NCBI RefSeq assembly: GCF_902502825.2
Contig: NZ_LR723670.1
Span: forward strand, 1,798,001 to 1,862,000
Length of the DNA: 64,000 nucleotides
Direction: 5' to 3'
Origin: Pseudorhizobium flavum
Lineage (GTDB): Bacteria; Pseudomonadota; Alphaproteobacteria; Rhizobiales; Rhizobiaceae
Part shown: positions 10,387 to 20,290 of the stretch, in pieces
How positions within the stretch are numbered: the stretch's first letter is position 1
Layout of the letters: each line of letters begins with the position of its first letter
Translations under genes and position numbers: made by a program
The notes under the pieces: generated by a model
Database searches by the model: none
What the model was told of the DNA's origin: nothing
Seen by the model: only the letters and a program-made list of their open reading frames with translations

Positions 10387-12276
10387 TCAGCGGATCATGC
10401 CGGTTACCTGATCGGCAACAGCCTGATTGATCGAGACGCCATATTCATTCTGCAGGCGGTTGACCATCTGGTCCAGCATGTCGTCACCGGCAGCGTCGGC
10501 GATCTGTCGAAGCGGCTCATCCTGCGCAAGGGCATCCGCCGGAACCTGATCCGTCGAGGTGACCCGGATCAGAAGGCGGCTTTCTCCGTCTGCAGCCGTT
10601 GCCGTCGTCACCAGATCGACTGGGCCGGCGAAGACGGCGCTGGTCGCTTCAGGCCCGAAGATCGCATCGTCGCCATTCCGGCGCAGGCCCTGCTTGGTCT
10701 CCACCGCGACCCCAAGGTCCTCGGCGATGGCAGCAAGTGTCTCACCCTTTTCGATCCGCTCCTTCAGTTCGGTCGCGCGAGCGCCGAGAGCTTCCCGCTG
10801 CTGTTCGGCGGTCCAGTCGGCGACGACCTTCTCACGGACCTCGTCGAGCGTACGATCCCGTTCGGGCAGAACTTCCTCGACCTCGAACCAGACATAGCCG
10901 TCATTGCCCAGCGAGACCGGGAGAGGCTGGCTACCCGGCTCGGTCCGGAAGACGTCGGCCAGAAGCGTTTCGGCTGCCGGCAGGGTGGCGATCTTCTCGT
11001 CCTCCTGGTTGTTGCCGGACGCGTCTGCGGTCACGGTCACGGCCTCGAGCTTCAGTTCCTTCGCCGCCTCAGGCAGGGTAGCGCCCGACGCACGGACATC
11101 CTCGAAACGATCGTGGGTGTTGAGGATTTCCTGAGAGGCGGCGGAAAGCGCCAGCTGTTTCCGGACCTCTTCCTTCACTTCGTCGAAAGACTTGGTCGCT
11201 TCCGGCGTGATGTCGGTCACGCGGAGGATGACCGGACCGAAGGCGCCTTCGACGACGGGTGTGGTGCCGCCTTCTTCGGACACGGCAAAGGCGGCTTCCG
11301 CGAGCCTCTGGTCGGGCATGGTCTCGCGGCTGAACTGCCCGAGCAGCACGTCCGACGCCGTCTTGCCCTGATCAGCAACGAGTTGGTCGAAGGTGGCGCT
11401 TCCATCAGCGAGCTGTGCCGCGGCCGCATCCGCCATTTCCTTGTCCGCATAGGTCAGCTGTTCGATGGTGCGGGTGCCGCGGGTGGTGAAGCTTTCCTTC
11501 TTCCGCTCGTACTCGGCGCGAGCCTCCTCGTCGGTGACGGATGCGGGATCGGCGATATCTTCCGGCCGAAGCGTCACATAGGTGAAGCGACGGTATTCGG
11601 GAGCCCGATAACGAGCCTTCACTCCTTCGAACCACGCAGCGAGCACATCATCCGCCGGCGCCTTGATGGGGTCGATATTCGCGTTCGACAGGAGTAGGTA
11701 GTCCACAGTCCGCACCTCGTCGCGATACTGCCGCAGCGCATCCAGCATGACCTGAGGGGGCGTGAAGCCATCGGAGACCGCCTCGACGATCTGGCTGCGG
11801 ACCGCCACCTTGCTGCGCTCCGTAATGTAGTCGTCCTCGCGAAGACCGGCATTGCGCAGCCTAGAGGTGAACAGGTTGCGGTCGAACTGGCCGTTCGCAC
11901 CTTGGAACGCCGGGTCCTCGGCAATCAACATCGCCAGCCGGTCCTGCGACAGGCCAAGGTTCATGTCGTCCGCGAGCTGGTCTAGGGCTGCGCCTGCCGC
12001 CAGTTGCGAATAGACCTGCTGGTCGATGCCGAAGGCGCGCGCCTGATCTGCCGTCAACTGCATGCCGAACTGACGCCCGAGTGCGGATACCTGTCGCTGG
12101 TAGGCGAGAGCGAATTCCTGCGTCGACACTTCCTGTTCGCCCACGGTGAGCACTGTGTTTGCGTCCGTGGTGACGAGTGACGTTGAAACGCCCCAGACAG
12201 CGAAGGATGCGACCAGGAGCAGGAGGAGCGCCTTGGCAACCCAGGATCGGGACGCGTTTCTGAGGGAATTGAGCAT
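10387..12276 (-). CDS. ppiD: Membrane-anchored periplasmic peptidyl-prolyl isomerase/chaperone (PpiD/SurA_N type)
   Basis: A foldase that assists proteins leaving the Sec translocon. The 629 residues begin with a short cytoplasmic segment and one transmembrane anchor (about residues 15-33, AKALLLLLVASFAVWGVS). A SurA_N-like helical region follows (residues about 35-190, NGQFDRNLFTSRLRNAG), then a parvulin-like region and a Glu/Asp-rich C-terminal half. The parvulin domain looks divergent, as is usual in PpiD, so chaperone function is likelier than strong isomerase activity. It heads the operon with trpD, trpC, moaC and moeA. Confidence 0.9.
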   Translation of the reverse strand: MLNSLRNASRSWVAKALLLLLVASFAVWGVSTSLVTTDANTVLTVGEQEVSTQEFALAYQRQVSALGRQFGMQLTADQARAFGIDQQVYSQLAAGAALDQLADDMNLGLSQDRLAMLIAEDPAFQGANGQFDRNLFTSRLRNAGLREDDYITERSKVAVRSQIVEAVSDGFTPPQVMLDALRQYRDEVRTVDYLLLSNANIDPIKAPADDVLAAWFEGVKARYRAPEYRRFTYVTLRPEDIADPASVTDEEARAEYERKKESFTTRGTRTIEQLTYADKEMADAAAAQLADGSATFDQLVADQGKTASDVLLGQFSRETMPDQRLAEAAFAVSEEGGTTPVVEGAFGPVILRVTDITPEATKSFDEVKEEVRKQLALSAASQEILNTHDRFEDVRASGATLPEAAKELKLEAVTVTADASGNNQEDEKIATLPAAETLLADVFRTEPGSQPLPVSLGNDGYVWFEVEEVLPERDRTLDEVREKVVADWTAEQQREALGARATELKERIEKGETLAAIAEDLGVAVETKQGLRRNGDDAIFGPEATSAVFAGPVDLVTTATAADGESRLLIRVTSTDQVPADALAQDEPLRQIADAAGDDMLDQMVNRLQNEYGVSINQAVADQVTGMIR

Positions 12277-12411
12277 TGCCTACGGTACCTTGCGAATATG
12301 TCGAGGCCGCGCGAATGGCGGCATGTCGATTGTCTCTAGAACAATCCGCGAAGGAAATGAAGGCATTTGCGGCAAGGGTGGCGCAGGAGGAACCGGCCAC
12401 CTTCGGACGGG

Positions 12412-13293
12412 CTAACGCCGCCTCTCAAGCCGCCTGATCAGATCGGTTGCATCTGCGGGCGCGCGCACTTTCGCATCATTGTCGAAATAGACATAGACAT
12501 CACGCCCGCAGGGAAGGTCCGCCACGGCAGGGAGGACGCGCTCCGCCTCCTCGGGATCTCGCCCCGATGCCCAGGCACGGATCAGCGCGGCCCATCGGTC
12601 AAGCGCCGGCGCATCATAGCCGCTGACATAGAGCTCCTCGGATCCGTGGAGACGGCAGTAGACAAAGTCGGCGGTCAAATCCATGAGAAGGGGCCATTCG
12701 ACGGTGTCGGCGACCACAAGACCTGCTCCATGACGTCGCAAGAGCGCGATGAACTCCTCGCAGCGGAAACTCTTGTGGCGGATTTCAAAGGCGTGCCGCA
12801 GGGGCCGGTTTAGGTCGGTCTCCGCGAAAGCCCTTCCTTCCAGCCGTCCGTCGTGGCGTCGCGCAAGCCGGGCGGCGTCTTCGGTGTCCTTTGGGAGCAT
12901 CGCCAGGAATTCCTCGAAACGCGACCTGTCGAAGGACATGCGCGGCGGAAATTGCCACAGCATGGGACCCAGCTTGTGACGAAGCTTCAGCAGGCCGGAC
13001 GCGAAGAAGTTCGCCAGCGGAAGCTCGATGTCGCGCAGCCGCTTCATGTGGGTGATGTAGCGAGAGCCCTTGACGGCAAAGACGAAATCCTCCGGCGTCG
13101 CGTCGTACCACTTGGCGAAGGACTGAGGCCGTTGCAATCCGTAGAAGGTCCCGTTGATCTCGATCGTTGGGAATCTCCCGGCCGCATAGCTAAGCTCACG
13201 CTTCTGCGGCAGGTCCTCCGGATAAAAGACGCCGCGCCACGGCTTGTAGGTCCAGCCTGATATACCGATCCTTATCGCGCCACGCGCTGCCAT
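12412..13293 (-). CDS. DUF72 domain-containing protein (copy 1)
   Basis: TIM-barrel-like DUF72 (YecE) family protein of unknown function. I place the start at the Met at 13293 (MAARGAIRIGISGWTYKPW), where family similarity begins; an in-frame ATG at 13416 would prepend 41 basic residues that overlap the preceding gene's end. Family landmarks are ISGWTYKPWRGVFYP, the EINGTFY motif, FAVKGSRYITH, LGPMLWQFPP, FEIRHKSF and VYVYFDND. A paralogue sits at 51558-52364. Structural work on the family suggests a metal-linked barrel, but no reaction is established. Confidence 0.9.
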   Translation of the reverse strand: MAARGAIRIGISGWTYKPWRGVFYPEDLPQKRELSYAAGRFPTIEINGTFYGLQRPQSFAKWYDATPEDFVFAVKGSRYITHMKRLRDIELPLANFFASGLLKLRHKLGPMLWQFPPRMSFDRSRFEEFLAMLPKDTEDAARLARRHDGRLEGRAFAETDLNRPLRHAFEIRHKSFRCEEFIALLRRHGAGLVVADTVEWPLLMDLTADFVYCRLHGSEELYVSGYDAPALDRWAALIRAWASGRDPEEAERVLPAVADLPCGRDVYVYFDNDAKVRAPADATDLIRRLERRR

Positions 13294-13372
13294 GGACTGC
13301 GGTGCCTCCTGCCATCCTGGCCGCCACACGCGACCCGGCAGGTGAACCTGCTGCCCGGTATTCAGGTTCCGC

Positions 13373-13720
13373 TCATTTGGCGAAGATGAAGAAGGCGCCG
13401 AGCGCAATGAACGCAAAGCCGAGGCCCTGCTTCCAGTGGAAGGATTCCCCGAGGTAGAAGATCGAGAAGAGTACGAAGACAGACAGGGTGATGATTTCCT
13501 GGATCGTCTTCAACTGCGCCGCGTTGAAATAGCCATGCCCGATCCGGTTCGCGGGAACCTGGAAGCAGTACTCGAGCAGCGCAATTCCCCAACTCGCAAG
13601 GATGACGACGTAAAGCGGTGACGTCTTGAATTTGAGGTGGCCATACCAGGCGAAGGTCATGAACAGGTTGGACAGGAGAAGGAGGCCGATGGTGGCGGCG
13701 GGAATCGCGTAGTTTGGCAT
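13373..13720 (-). CDS. DMT-superfamily small membrane protein (DUF486)
   Basis: 115 residues with four predicted transmembrane segments and the characteristic family sequence: FMTFAWYGHLK, SWGIALLEYCFQVPANRIG, and the LKTIQEIITL-FYLGESFHWK stretch. Its function is unknown; it resembles half of a drug/metabolite transporter. It precedes the DUF72 gene on the same strand by about 80 bp. The 214 bp between its start and the MFS gene form a divergent promoter region in which I recognised no specific operator. Confidence 0.88.
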   Translation of the reverse strand: MPNYAIPAATIGLLLLSNLFMTFAWYGHLKFKTSPLYVVILASWGIALLEYCFQVPANRIGHGYFNAAQLKTIQEIITLSVFVLFSIFYLGESFHWKQGLGFAFIALGAFFIFAK

Positions 13721-13934
13721 GTTGGGTGTCCGGTGAGATGCGCGCTACCGCAAGCATGCCGGCGAGGCAAAAACAAGAGGCGTGCGTGGCCGATCTGCTG
13801 CGTACCACCCGGCAGACAAGCGGCATTGCCGGGCAAGGCAGCAACTGGTACCAGCCGGATGATGTATTCGGCCGCTTGCGACCTCACCGCTGACCGATGG
13901 AAATACAATCCAGACTGAACTGAAGGACGAGGAA

Positions 13935-15176
13935 TTGCCTATTCGTTCAACGCAAGGGGCCGAGCGGGTCGTTGCCAGCCGCAAGCCATCACCGGCCACA
14001 CGCTTTCTTCTCGGAGCAAGCCTCGTCCTGATCGCCTTCAACCTGAGGCCGGTGTTTTCCAGCGTGTCGGCACTCCTTCCGGAGATCCGGTCGGGGCTCG
14101 GGCTGGGAGACATGGGAGCGGGTTTCCTCACGACCTTGCCTGTCGTCTGCCTCGGCGCCTTCTCCCCATTGGCACCGCGCCTGGCGCAGAGGATCGGGTC
14201 CGAGCGAACCCTGCTCCTCGTCGTGATCCTTCTGACCGTCGGCACGGCGATCCGCGGCATTCCCTCGCTCCCGCTACTGTTCATCGGAACTGCCGTTGCG
14301 GGCGCGTCCATCGCTGTCGCCAACGTTCTGCTGCCGGGGCTGGTCAAACGCGACTTTCCAGACCGCATGGCGCTTCTGACCGGTCTCTACACAATGGCAC
14401 TTTGCGGTGGTGCGGCCGCGGCCGCGGGGCTGACGCTCCCGGTCGAACATGCGCTCGGCAACTGGCTGGGCGGTGCCTTGGCCATCTGGGCGCTGCCGGC
14501 GGCGATCGCCGCGCTCGTCTGGTTGCCGCAGGTGGTGCGGGCAGGGCGTCACGACAGGCGTGTCAGCAAGCGGGTCGTCGGTCTCTGGCGAGACAGGCTC
14601 GCCTGGCAAGTAACGCTCTACATGGGGCTCCAGTCCGCGCTGGCCTATTGCGTCTTCGGGTGGCTGGTCCCGATCTTGCGCGAAAGGGGACTGGACGGGA
14701 TCGCGGCCGGTGGCATTGTTTCGGTCTCGGTCATGGTGCAGGCCGCAGCATGCTTGGTCGTGCCCCACATCGCGGTGCGGGGAAAGGACCAGCGGGTCGT
14801 AAACGCCGCGCTCTGCGTCATTTCGGTTGGCGCGCTACTCGGCCTGCTGTTCGCGCCCTTGTCGACGGTCTGGCTCTGGGCCGTGCTGCAGGGTATAGGG
14901 CAGGGTGGACTGATTGCTGCCGCCATGACCAATATCGTACTGCGCTCTCCCGATCCGCTGATTGCGTCCCATCTCTCGGGCATGGCCCAATGTGTCGGAT
15001 ATCTGCTCGCATCAATCGGTCCACTTATCGTCGGCTTCATTCGCGGATGGACAGGCAGCTTCGCGGCGACGTCCGTGCTCTTTGTCGCGCTCGGCCTGGG
15101 CGCCGCAGTGAACGGCTGGCTCGCCGGCCGCGCGAGATACGTCAACGTAAGGGTGGAGGAGACGGCTGTTTCGTAA
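13935..15176 (+). CDS. MFS transporter, CynX/NimT-like
   Basis: A 12-helix major facilitator protein, 413 residues with a TTG start at 13935 preceded by GGACGAGG. The AFNLRPVFSSVSALLPEI segment in helix 1 is the hallmark of the CynX/NimT group (cyanate or 2-nitroimidazole transport proteins). Glycine-rich helices alternate with short loops to the C-terminus. Substrate is unknown; cynX proper sits with cyanase, and no cyanase gene is present here. It precedes the osmoprotectant operon by 167 bp. Confidence 0.85.
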   Translation: MPIRSTQGAERVVASRKPSPATRFLLGASLVLIAFNLRPVFSSVSALLPEIRSGLGLGDMGAGFLTTLPVVCLGAFSPLAPRLAQRIGSERTLLLVVILLTVGTAIRGIPSLPLLFIGTAVAGASIAVANVLLPGLVKRDFPDRMALLTGLYTMALCGGAAAAAGLTLPVEHALGNWLGGALAIWALPAAIAALVWLPQVVRAGRHDRRVSKRVVGLWRDRLAWQVTLYMGLQSALAYCVFGWLVPILRERGLDGIAAGGIVSVSVMVQAAACLVVPHIAVRGKDQRVVNAALCVISVGALLGLLFAPLSTVWLWAVLQGIGQGGLIAAAMTNIVLRSPDPLIASHLSGMAQCVGYLLASIGPLIVGFIRGWTGSFAATSVLFVALGLGAAVNGWLAGRARYVNVRVEETAVS

Positions 15177-15289
15177 CAAGCGCGAAACCAATGCGGTCTC
15201 CAAGAGGACTTTCCGCCTTCGCTGCAAAATTGATGACGAGATACTCGCCACGGCGCGCGAGGGCCCCATATCTATTTTTCGGCGAGGCT

Positions 15290-15316
15290 GGACGGGGTAC
15301 TTGAGAACCCCGTCAC
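15290..15316 (+). other. Hairpin in the leader of the osmoprotectant operon
   Basis: GACGGGGT and ACCCCGTC form a perfect 8-bp stem with an 8-nt loop about 28 bp before the start of the substrate-binding protein gene. No T-run follows, so it is not a classic terminator. It may be a leader structure or mark the end of the MFS transcript. Confidence 0.45.
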
Positions 15317-15343
15317 GATGATTTCAGGACGGAGGGTTATTTG

Positions 15344-16255
15344 ATGCATTCGATTATCAGGACGGCCGGACTCGCACTTGCGCTGGCCTTGGGAACTGGA
15401 AGCGCCTTTGCGCAGGTCGTCGTGTCATCCAAGATCGACACTGAAGGAGGCGTTCTCGGAAACATCATCCTTAAGGTGCTGGACACCAATGGTATCCCAA
15501 CCACCGATCGGATTCAGTTGGGAGCGACACCGGTGGTGCGCTCCGCGATCACTGCTGGAGAGATAGACATCTATCCAGAATATACGGGCAACGCGGCCTT
15601 TTTCTTCGAAAAGGCGGAAGATCCGGCCTGGAAGAATGCTGAACAGGCTTATGCCCTCGCAAAGCAGCTTGATTACGATGCCAATCAGATTGTCTGGCTG
15701 ACGCCGTCGCCCGCGAACAACACCTGGGCAATCGCAGTACGCAAGGACCTCGCGGAAGAGAACAACCTCAAGACTCTGTCCGACTTCGGCGCCTATGTCT
15801 CCGGTGGGGGAGAGGTCAAGCTCGCCGCTTCGTCGGAGTTCGTGAACTCCGCCGCAGCCTTGCCGGCTTTCCAGTCCACCTACGGATTCACATTGCAGCC
15901 GGAGCAACTGATCACGCTCTCCGGCGGTGACACCGCAGCGACGATCGCCGCAGCGGCCAACCAGACCAATGGCGCCAATGCGGCGATGGTCTACGGGACC
16001 GACGGGGGTATCGCGCCATCCGGTCTCGTGGTGCTGGATGACGACAAGGGTGTGCAGCCCGTCTATCAGCCCGCTCCGATTGTGCGTGAGTCGGTGCTGA
16101 AGGAACATCCGGAGATCGAGGCCCTACTTCAGCCGGTCTTCGAGAAGCTCGACCTCGTCACGCTTCAGGATCTGAACGGACGGGTGCAGGTGGGCGGTGA
16201 GCCGGCCAAGGCTGTCGCCGAGGACTTCCTGATGAGCAACGGCTTCCTGAAATAG
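15344..16255 (+). CDS. osmF: Osmoprotectant (betaine/choline-type) ABC transporter, periplasmic binding protein
   Basis: Periplasmic binding component of an OsmU/YehZYXW-type importer for quaternary ammonium osmoprotectants. The ATG at 15344 has GGAGGG seven bases upstream; an overlapping TTG at 15341 is less likely. About 24 residues form a clear signal peptide ending Ala-Phe-Ala. The mature protein begins VVVSSKIDTEGGVLGNIIL and contains the EIDIYPEYTGNAAFFF segment typical of OpuAC-like (QAT-type) binding proteins. The precise ligand cannot be read from sequence. Three transporter genes follow in one operon. Confidence 0.88.
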   Translation: MHSIIRTAGLALALALGTGSAFAQVVVSSKIDTEGGVLGNIILKVLDTNGIPTTDRIQLGATPVVRSAITAGEIDIYPEYTGNAAFFFEKAEDPAWKNAEQAYALAKQLDYDANQIVWLTPSPANNTWAIAVRKDLAEENNLKTLSDFGAYVSGGGEVKLAASSEFVNSAAALPAFQSTYGFTLQPEQLITLSGGDTAATIAAAANQTNGANAAMVYGTDGGIAPSGLVVLDDDKGVQPVYQPAPIVRESVLKEHPEIEALLQPVFEKLDLVTLQDLNGRVQVGGEPAKAVAEDFLMSNGFLK

Positions 16256-16319
16256 TTGGCTGCCCGTCGCAGCGATGCCAACATACGGCCATGACTGGGT
16301 GCGCCGACAGGACTGGCGA

Positions 16320-17480
16320 GTGACGAAACGGATCGACAAGCTCGGCATCGCGATCGCGTTACTCGTCGCCCTGGGCGTCGCTTCCCCATTCGCGACCGTC
16401 CGGGCGAACAGGATCGTGCAGGGCGAGGCGGTCGGCCTTTTCTCTGCTTTGCCCGCATGGGCAGCCGGGGCGATTCTCGCGCTGGCCACTCTCGCCGCGC
16501 TATCCGGCCTCTTGATTACCCGGACGTCGATGCGCCTGCTTATGGCCGTCATTGGAATTGCCGCAGTCGTCCTCGGCATCGGCCTTGCGGGGCAGTTCCT
16601 GGCGCCGGACGGCAACAGCTATGCCCGCATTTCCCCTGCCTCGGGGTACTGGATCCTGTTTCTCGCGCTCGCTCTTCTGGCGATCGATGCCATAGCGCGC
16701 TCGAGGCCGCGCCCCGTGGTGCGGCTCCTCTATCTCGTCGCGACAGCGGCAACGCTGATGGTCGTCCTGTTGTCCGGTGTCTGGAATGATCTCTCGATCA
16801 TGAAGGAATACGCCGCTCGTGCCGACGTCTTCTGGACCGAAATGACGCGGCATCTTCTGCTGGCGCTGGGCTCCCTTGCTGCCGCGACCGTCGTGGGGCT
16901 TCCGATGGGTGTTTTCTGCGAGAGAACGCCTGCCGTCAGGTCCGCCATGCTCAACACGCTGAACCTGATCCAGACCATCCCTTCCATTGCGCTTTTCGGC
17001 ATTCTCATCGGTCCACTGGGCTGGATTGCAGCCAATGTTCCTGGAGCGTCGGCGGTCGGCATTCGCGGTATTGGTGCAGCTCCGGCATTCGTAGCACTCT
17101 TCCTTTACTCGCTCCTTCCGGTGGTGGCCAACACGGTAGCGGGACTGGATGGAGTTCCGAGGGCCACGCGGGAGGCGGCGAGGGGCCTCGGCATGACGTC
17201 GGCCCAGCGGCTCTTCCGGATAGAATTCCCGCTGGCTCTGCCCGTGATCCTGACTGCCGTCAGGATCGTCCTCGTTCAGAATATCGGACTTGCGACGGTG
17301 GCTGCCCTGATCGGAGGCGGAGGTCTTGGAACCTTCGTCTTCCAGGGGCTGGGGCAGACGGCTACGGATCTCGTTCTGCTGGGAGCCTTGCCGACCGTGT
17401 TGCTCGCCTTTGCCTCGGCGGTGATATTTGATGCTTTGAGCGAGATGACTGCGTCACGGACACAGGGAGGAAGGACCTGA
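16320..17480 (+). CDS. yehY: Osmoprotectant ABC transporter permease (YehY-like)
   Basis: Larger permease of the importer. I prefer the GTG at 16320 (386 residues, close to the roughly 385 of E. coli YehY), because AGGA lies seven bases upstream. A longer frame starts at an ATG at 16275 with no obvious ribosome binding site. Several N-terminal membrane helices precede a BPD-type permease domain (about residues 170-370) with GLPMGVFCERT, TIPSIALFGILIGPLGW and the EAARGLGMTSAQRLFRIEFPLALP coupling motif. Its stop overlaps the next gene's ATG (TGATG). Confidence 0.87.
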   Translation: MTKRIDKLGIAIALLVALGVASPFATVRANRIVQGEAVGLFSALPAWAAGAILALATLAALSGLLITRTSMRLLMAVIGIAAVVLGIGLAGQFLAPDGNSYARISPASGYWILFLALALLAIDAIARSRPRPVVRLLYLVATAATLMVVLLSGVWNDLSIMKEYAARADVFWTEMTRHLLLALGSLAAATVVGLPMGVFCERTPAVRSAMLNTLNLIQTIPSIALFGILIGPLGWIAANVPGASAVGIRGIGAAPAFVALFLYSLLPVVANTVAGLDGVPRATREAARGLGMTSAQRLFRIEFPLALPVILTAVRIVLVQNIGLATVAALIGGGGLGTFVFQGLGQTATDLVLLGALPTVLLAFASAVIFDALSEMTASRTQGGRT

Positions 17481-18418
17481 TGATCGAGATAGAGTCCGTC
17501 ACAAAGCTCTATGACGGAAGGCCGGTGGTGGACGACGTCTCCATGGTGGTGGCGCCGCATACCATATCGGTGATCGTCGGCACGTCCGGGTCGGGCAAGA
17601 CCACACTGTTGCGGATGATCAACCGGCTGGTGGAACGGGATGCAGGTTCGATCCGGATCGACGGCGAGGACAACCGGTCGATCCCCGGCCACGAACTCCG
17701 CCGCCGCATCGGCTATGCCATCCAGGGGCACGGGCTCTTCCCGCACCGGACTGTCTTCGAGAACATCGCGACGGTACCTAAGTTGCTGGGGTGGGAGGCC
17801 GCACGGATCGACGCAAAGGCGAGGGAACTCCTGTCGCTCTTTCAGCTTGATCCCGAGATCTTCGGGCCTCGCTACCCGCACCAGCTTTCAGGTGGCGAGC
17901 AGCAGCGCGTCGGCGTTGCGCGGGCACTTGCGGCCGAGCCAAACATATTGCTCATGGACGAGCCCTTCGGTGCGCTTGACCCGATTATCCGGGCGAAGGC
18001 TCAGGACGACCTGCTGACCATCCAACAGCATTTCTCCACCACCATCATCCTGGTCACGCACGACATGGAGGAAGCCTTTCGGCTCGCTGACAAGATCGCG
18101 GTGATGGATGGTGGCCGGCTTCTTCAGTACGGACGCCCGAACGAACTTGTGCGGCGGCCGGCCACGCCATTCGTCGAGGCGCTGATCGGTACGGCAGAGC
18201 GTCCCTATCGCCTGCTGGCGCTCGCCACGCTCGAGGAGGCGGTCGAGGCGGGAGAGGCCGGCGGCCCTGCCATGCCGATACGGACAAGCCAGAAGGATGC
18301 GCTCGCAGAACTTCTATGGTCGCGCCGGGAGGCCCTGCCGGTGGTGGCGGGTGACGGCAGCCCGGCGGGTCGAGTCACCCTGGAAGCGCTCCTGAGGCGC
18401 GCGGGCGGTACGGGATGA
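17480..18418 (+). CDS. yehX: Osmoprotectant ABC transporter ATP-binding protein (YehX-like)
   Basis: ATPase of the importer, 312 residues. All ABC motifs are present: Walker [10 protein letters not shown] near residues 34-42, signature [15 protein letters not shown], Walker [14 protein letters not shown], and switch His in VTHDMEEAF. The C-terminal 70 residues after the ATPase core have no recognisable CBS pair, unlike many OpuA-type ATPases. It starts on the yehY stop codon and overlaps the next permease gene by ATGA. Confidence 0.9.
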   Translation: MIEIESVTKLYDGRPVVDDVSMVVAPHTISVIVGTSGSGKTTLLRMINRLVERDAGSIRIDGEDNRSIPGHELRRRIGYAIQGHGLFPHRTVFENIATVPKLLGWEAARIDAKARELLSLFQLDPEIFGPRYPHQLSGGEQQRVGVARALAAEPNILLMDEPFGALDPIIRAKAQDDLLTIQQHFSTTIILVTHDMEEAFRLADKIAVMDGGRLLQYGRPNELVRRPATPFVEALIGTAERPYRLLALATLEEAVEAGEAGGPAMPIRTSQKDALAELLWSRREALPVVAGDGSPAGRVTLEALLRRAGGTG

Positions 18419-19149
18419 AGAAATGGCTGCCACGCACTCTCCGTTTTGTCCTGTTCGGATTGCTGGTTGCGTTTCTTCTGGCGCCGCAGAGCTTCGAACC
18501 TCTTCTCAAGCCGCTCGTGCAGCGAAACGCGCCGGCCATCTACAATCAGGGCAGCCTGTTGCTGCTAACCACCCAACACCTTCTGACGGTTGCGATCGCG
18601 ATCACTGCGGCTGCGATTGTCGCGATCGCTCTGGCGATCCTGGTGAGCCGGCCAGTGGGACGCGAATTCCTTCCATTGTCGCGAAGCCTGGTCAACATCG
18701 GCCAGACATTTCCCCCCGTCGCCGTCCTCGCTCTCGCCGTACCGATCTTCGGGTTCGGCGAGAAGCCGACCTTGATCGCACTCTTCCTCTATGGCCTGCT
18801 GCCGATCTTCGAGAATAGTCTGACAGGGCTGACGACACTGCCTCAGCCGGTCATGGAAGCGGCCCGCGGTACGGGAATGACCGATTGGCAGCGTCTGCTG
18901 AGGGTCGAACTGCCGCTAGCCTTGCCGATCATTCTCGCCGGTATCCGCTTGTCCGTGGTGATCAGCCTTGCGACGGCCACGATAGGATCGACCGTGGCGG
19001 CCAAGACCCTGGGTGAAGTGATTATCGCCGGGCTTCAGTCCAACAACCTCGCCTTCGTGGTGCAGGGTGGGTTGATCGTGGGGGCATTGGCGGTGCTGAT
19101 ATATGACGCATTGGCCGCACTGGAGCGCCGAGTGGCGGTACGGTTTTAG
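18415..19149 (+). CDS. yehW: Osmoprotectant ABC transporter permease (YehW-like)
   Basis: Second permease, 244 residues with about six membrane helices. The coupling segment MEAARGTGMTDWQRLLRVELPLALP matches that of its partner permease. The ATGA overlap with yehX shows tight coupling. Together the four genes make a complete Type I importer: one binding protein, two permeases and one ATPase. Osmotic induction is likely from family knowledge but no operator was identified. Confidence 0.9.
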   Translation: MKKWLPRTLRFVLFGLLVAFLLAPQSFEPLLKPLVQRNAPAIYNQGSLLLLTTQHLLTVAIAITAAAIVAIALAILVSRPVGREFLPLSRSLVNIGQTFPPVAVLALAVPIFGFGEKPTLIALFLYGLLPIFENSLTGLTTLPQPVMEAARGTGMTDWQRLLRVELPLALPIILAGIRLSVVISLATATIGSTVAAKTLGEVIIAGLQSNNLAFVVQGGLIVGALAVLIYDALAALERRVAVRF

Positions 19150-19194
19150 CGAGCCGCCACCGTCCGTGGCTTCTCATCGACGAAAGGTACCGTG

Positions 19195-20244
19195 ATGTCC
19201 GTCCAGCGCTTTAGTTTCTATGTCCTGCTGGTCCTGGTGACGATCGCATTCGTCGCGGTCATGTTGCCGTTCTATTCTGCCATCTTCTGGGCCGTCGTCC
19301 TGGCGATCATCTTCTTTCCCGTGCATGCCAGGCTGGAGGCCCGGGTGGGTGAGCGCCGGAACCTGGCCGCAGTGCTGTCCGTCACCATCTGCGTCTGCCT
19401 TGTCATTATACCCGGGATGGTGATCCTGAGTTCGCTGGTGAGGGAAGGAAACAACCTCTATCAGCAGATAGACACCGGCCAAATCGATATCAGACGCATC
19501 CTTCAGCAATTGCAGAACTCCCTCCCGGAATTCGTGAGAGAGCCGATCGAAAGCCTGGAAATGATGGGTTTCGATGAGATTAGAGACCGAGTTGCGTCGG
19601 TCTTCATGGAGGGTGGCCGGTTCTTCGCCGGGCGGGCCCTGAGCATCGGTCAGAATACTTTGCAGTTCTTCATTGTCTTCGGCGTGATGCTCTATCTGCT
19701 ATTCTTCCTGTTTCGTGATGGGCGGTGGCTGATCGCAGTGCTTCGGCGGTCGTCACCGCTCAGTCAGGGCCATACGCAGCGATTCGCCGCAAAGTTTGCC
19801 TCTGTGGTCCGCGCGACCGTTCGCGGCAACCTGATCACCGCGCTCATACAGGGTGCCATCGGAGGCCTGACTTTCTGGGCGCTCGGCATCTACGCGGCGC
19901 TTCTGTGGGGCGTGCTGATGGCCTTCCTGTCGCTCCTTCCGGCCGTTGGCGCGGCCGTCGTCTGGGTGCCGACAGCTATCTACCTTGCCCTCACGGGAGC
20001 CTGGCTGAAGGCTGCCATCCTCGTCTTCGTCGGCGTCCTGGTTATCGGGCTCGTCGACAATCTGCTGCGCCCGCCGCTGGTCGGGAAGGAAACGCGGCTT
20101 CCCGACTACGTTGTGCTGATCTCGACCATCGGCGGCCTGTCGCTGTTCGGGGTCAACGGCTTCATCATCGGCCCGCTCGTTGCCGCTCTCTTTATCTCCG
20201 CCTGGAGCATATTCACGGAAGAGAAGGGACTAAGTGAGCACTGA
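19195..20244 (+). CDS. AI-2E family (PerM-like) permease
   Basis: A polytopic membrane protein of 349 residues from the ATG at 19195 (GTG at 19192 is a less likely alternative; GAAAGG lies upstream). The N-terminal double hydrophobic hairpin, the long polar middle region (about residues 85-145) and the C-terminal block GLVDNLLRPPLVGKETRLPD followed by FGVNGFIIGPLVAALF are diagnostic of the AI-2E/UPF0118 family. Members are linked to autoinducer-2 or ion export, but the substrate here is unknown. It is 45 bp downstream of the osmoprotectant operon, so an osmoadaptive role is possible. Confidence 0.88.
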   Translation: MSVQRFSFYVLLVLVTIAFVAVMLPFYSAIFWAVVLAIIFFPVHARLEARVGERRNLAAVLSVTICVCLVIIPGMVILSSLVREGNNLYQQIDTGQIDIRRILQQLQNSLPEFVREPIESLEMMGFDEIRDRVASVFMEGGRFFAGRALSIGQNTLQFFIVFGVMLYLLFFLFRDGRWLIAVLRRSSPLSQGHTQRFAAKFASVVRATVRGNLITALIQGAIGGLTFWALGIYAALLWGVLMAFLSLLPAVGAAVVWVPTAIYLALTGAWLKAAILVFVGVLVIGLVDNLLRPPLVGKETRLPDYVVLISTIGGLSLFGVNGFIIGPLVAALFISAWSIFTEEKGLSEH

Positions 20245-20290
20245 TAAGAATGGGCGGATCGAAGCTACTCGCGGTCACTCGGCGTGCTAG

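Noticed and set aside
13745..14768. CRISPR or tandem repeat arrays
   Set aside because: I looked here and across the window for regularly spaced repeats and saw none; the repeats present are IS ends and single hairpins.
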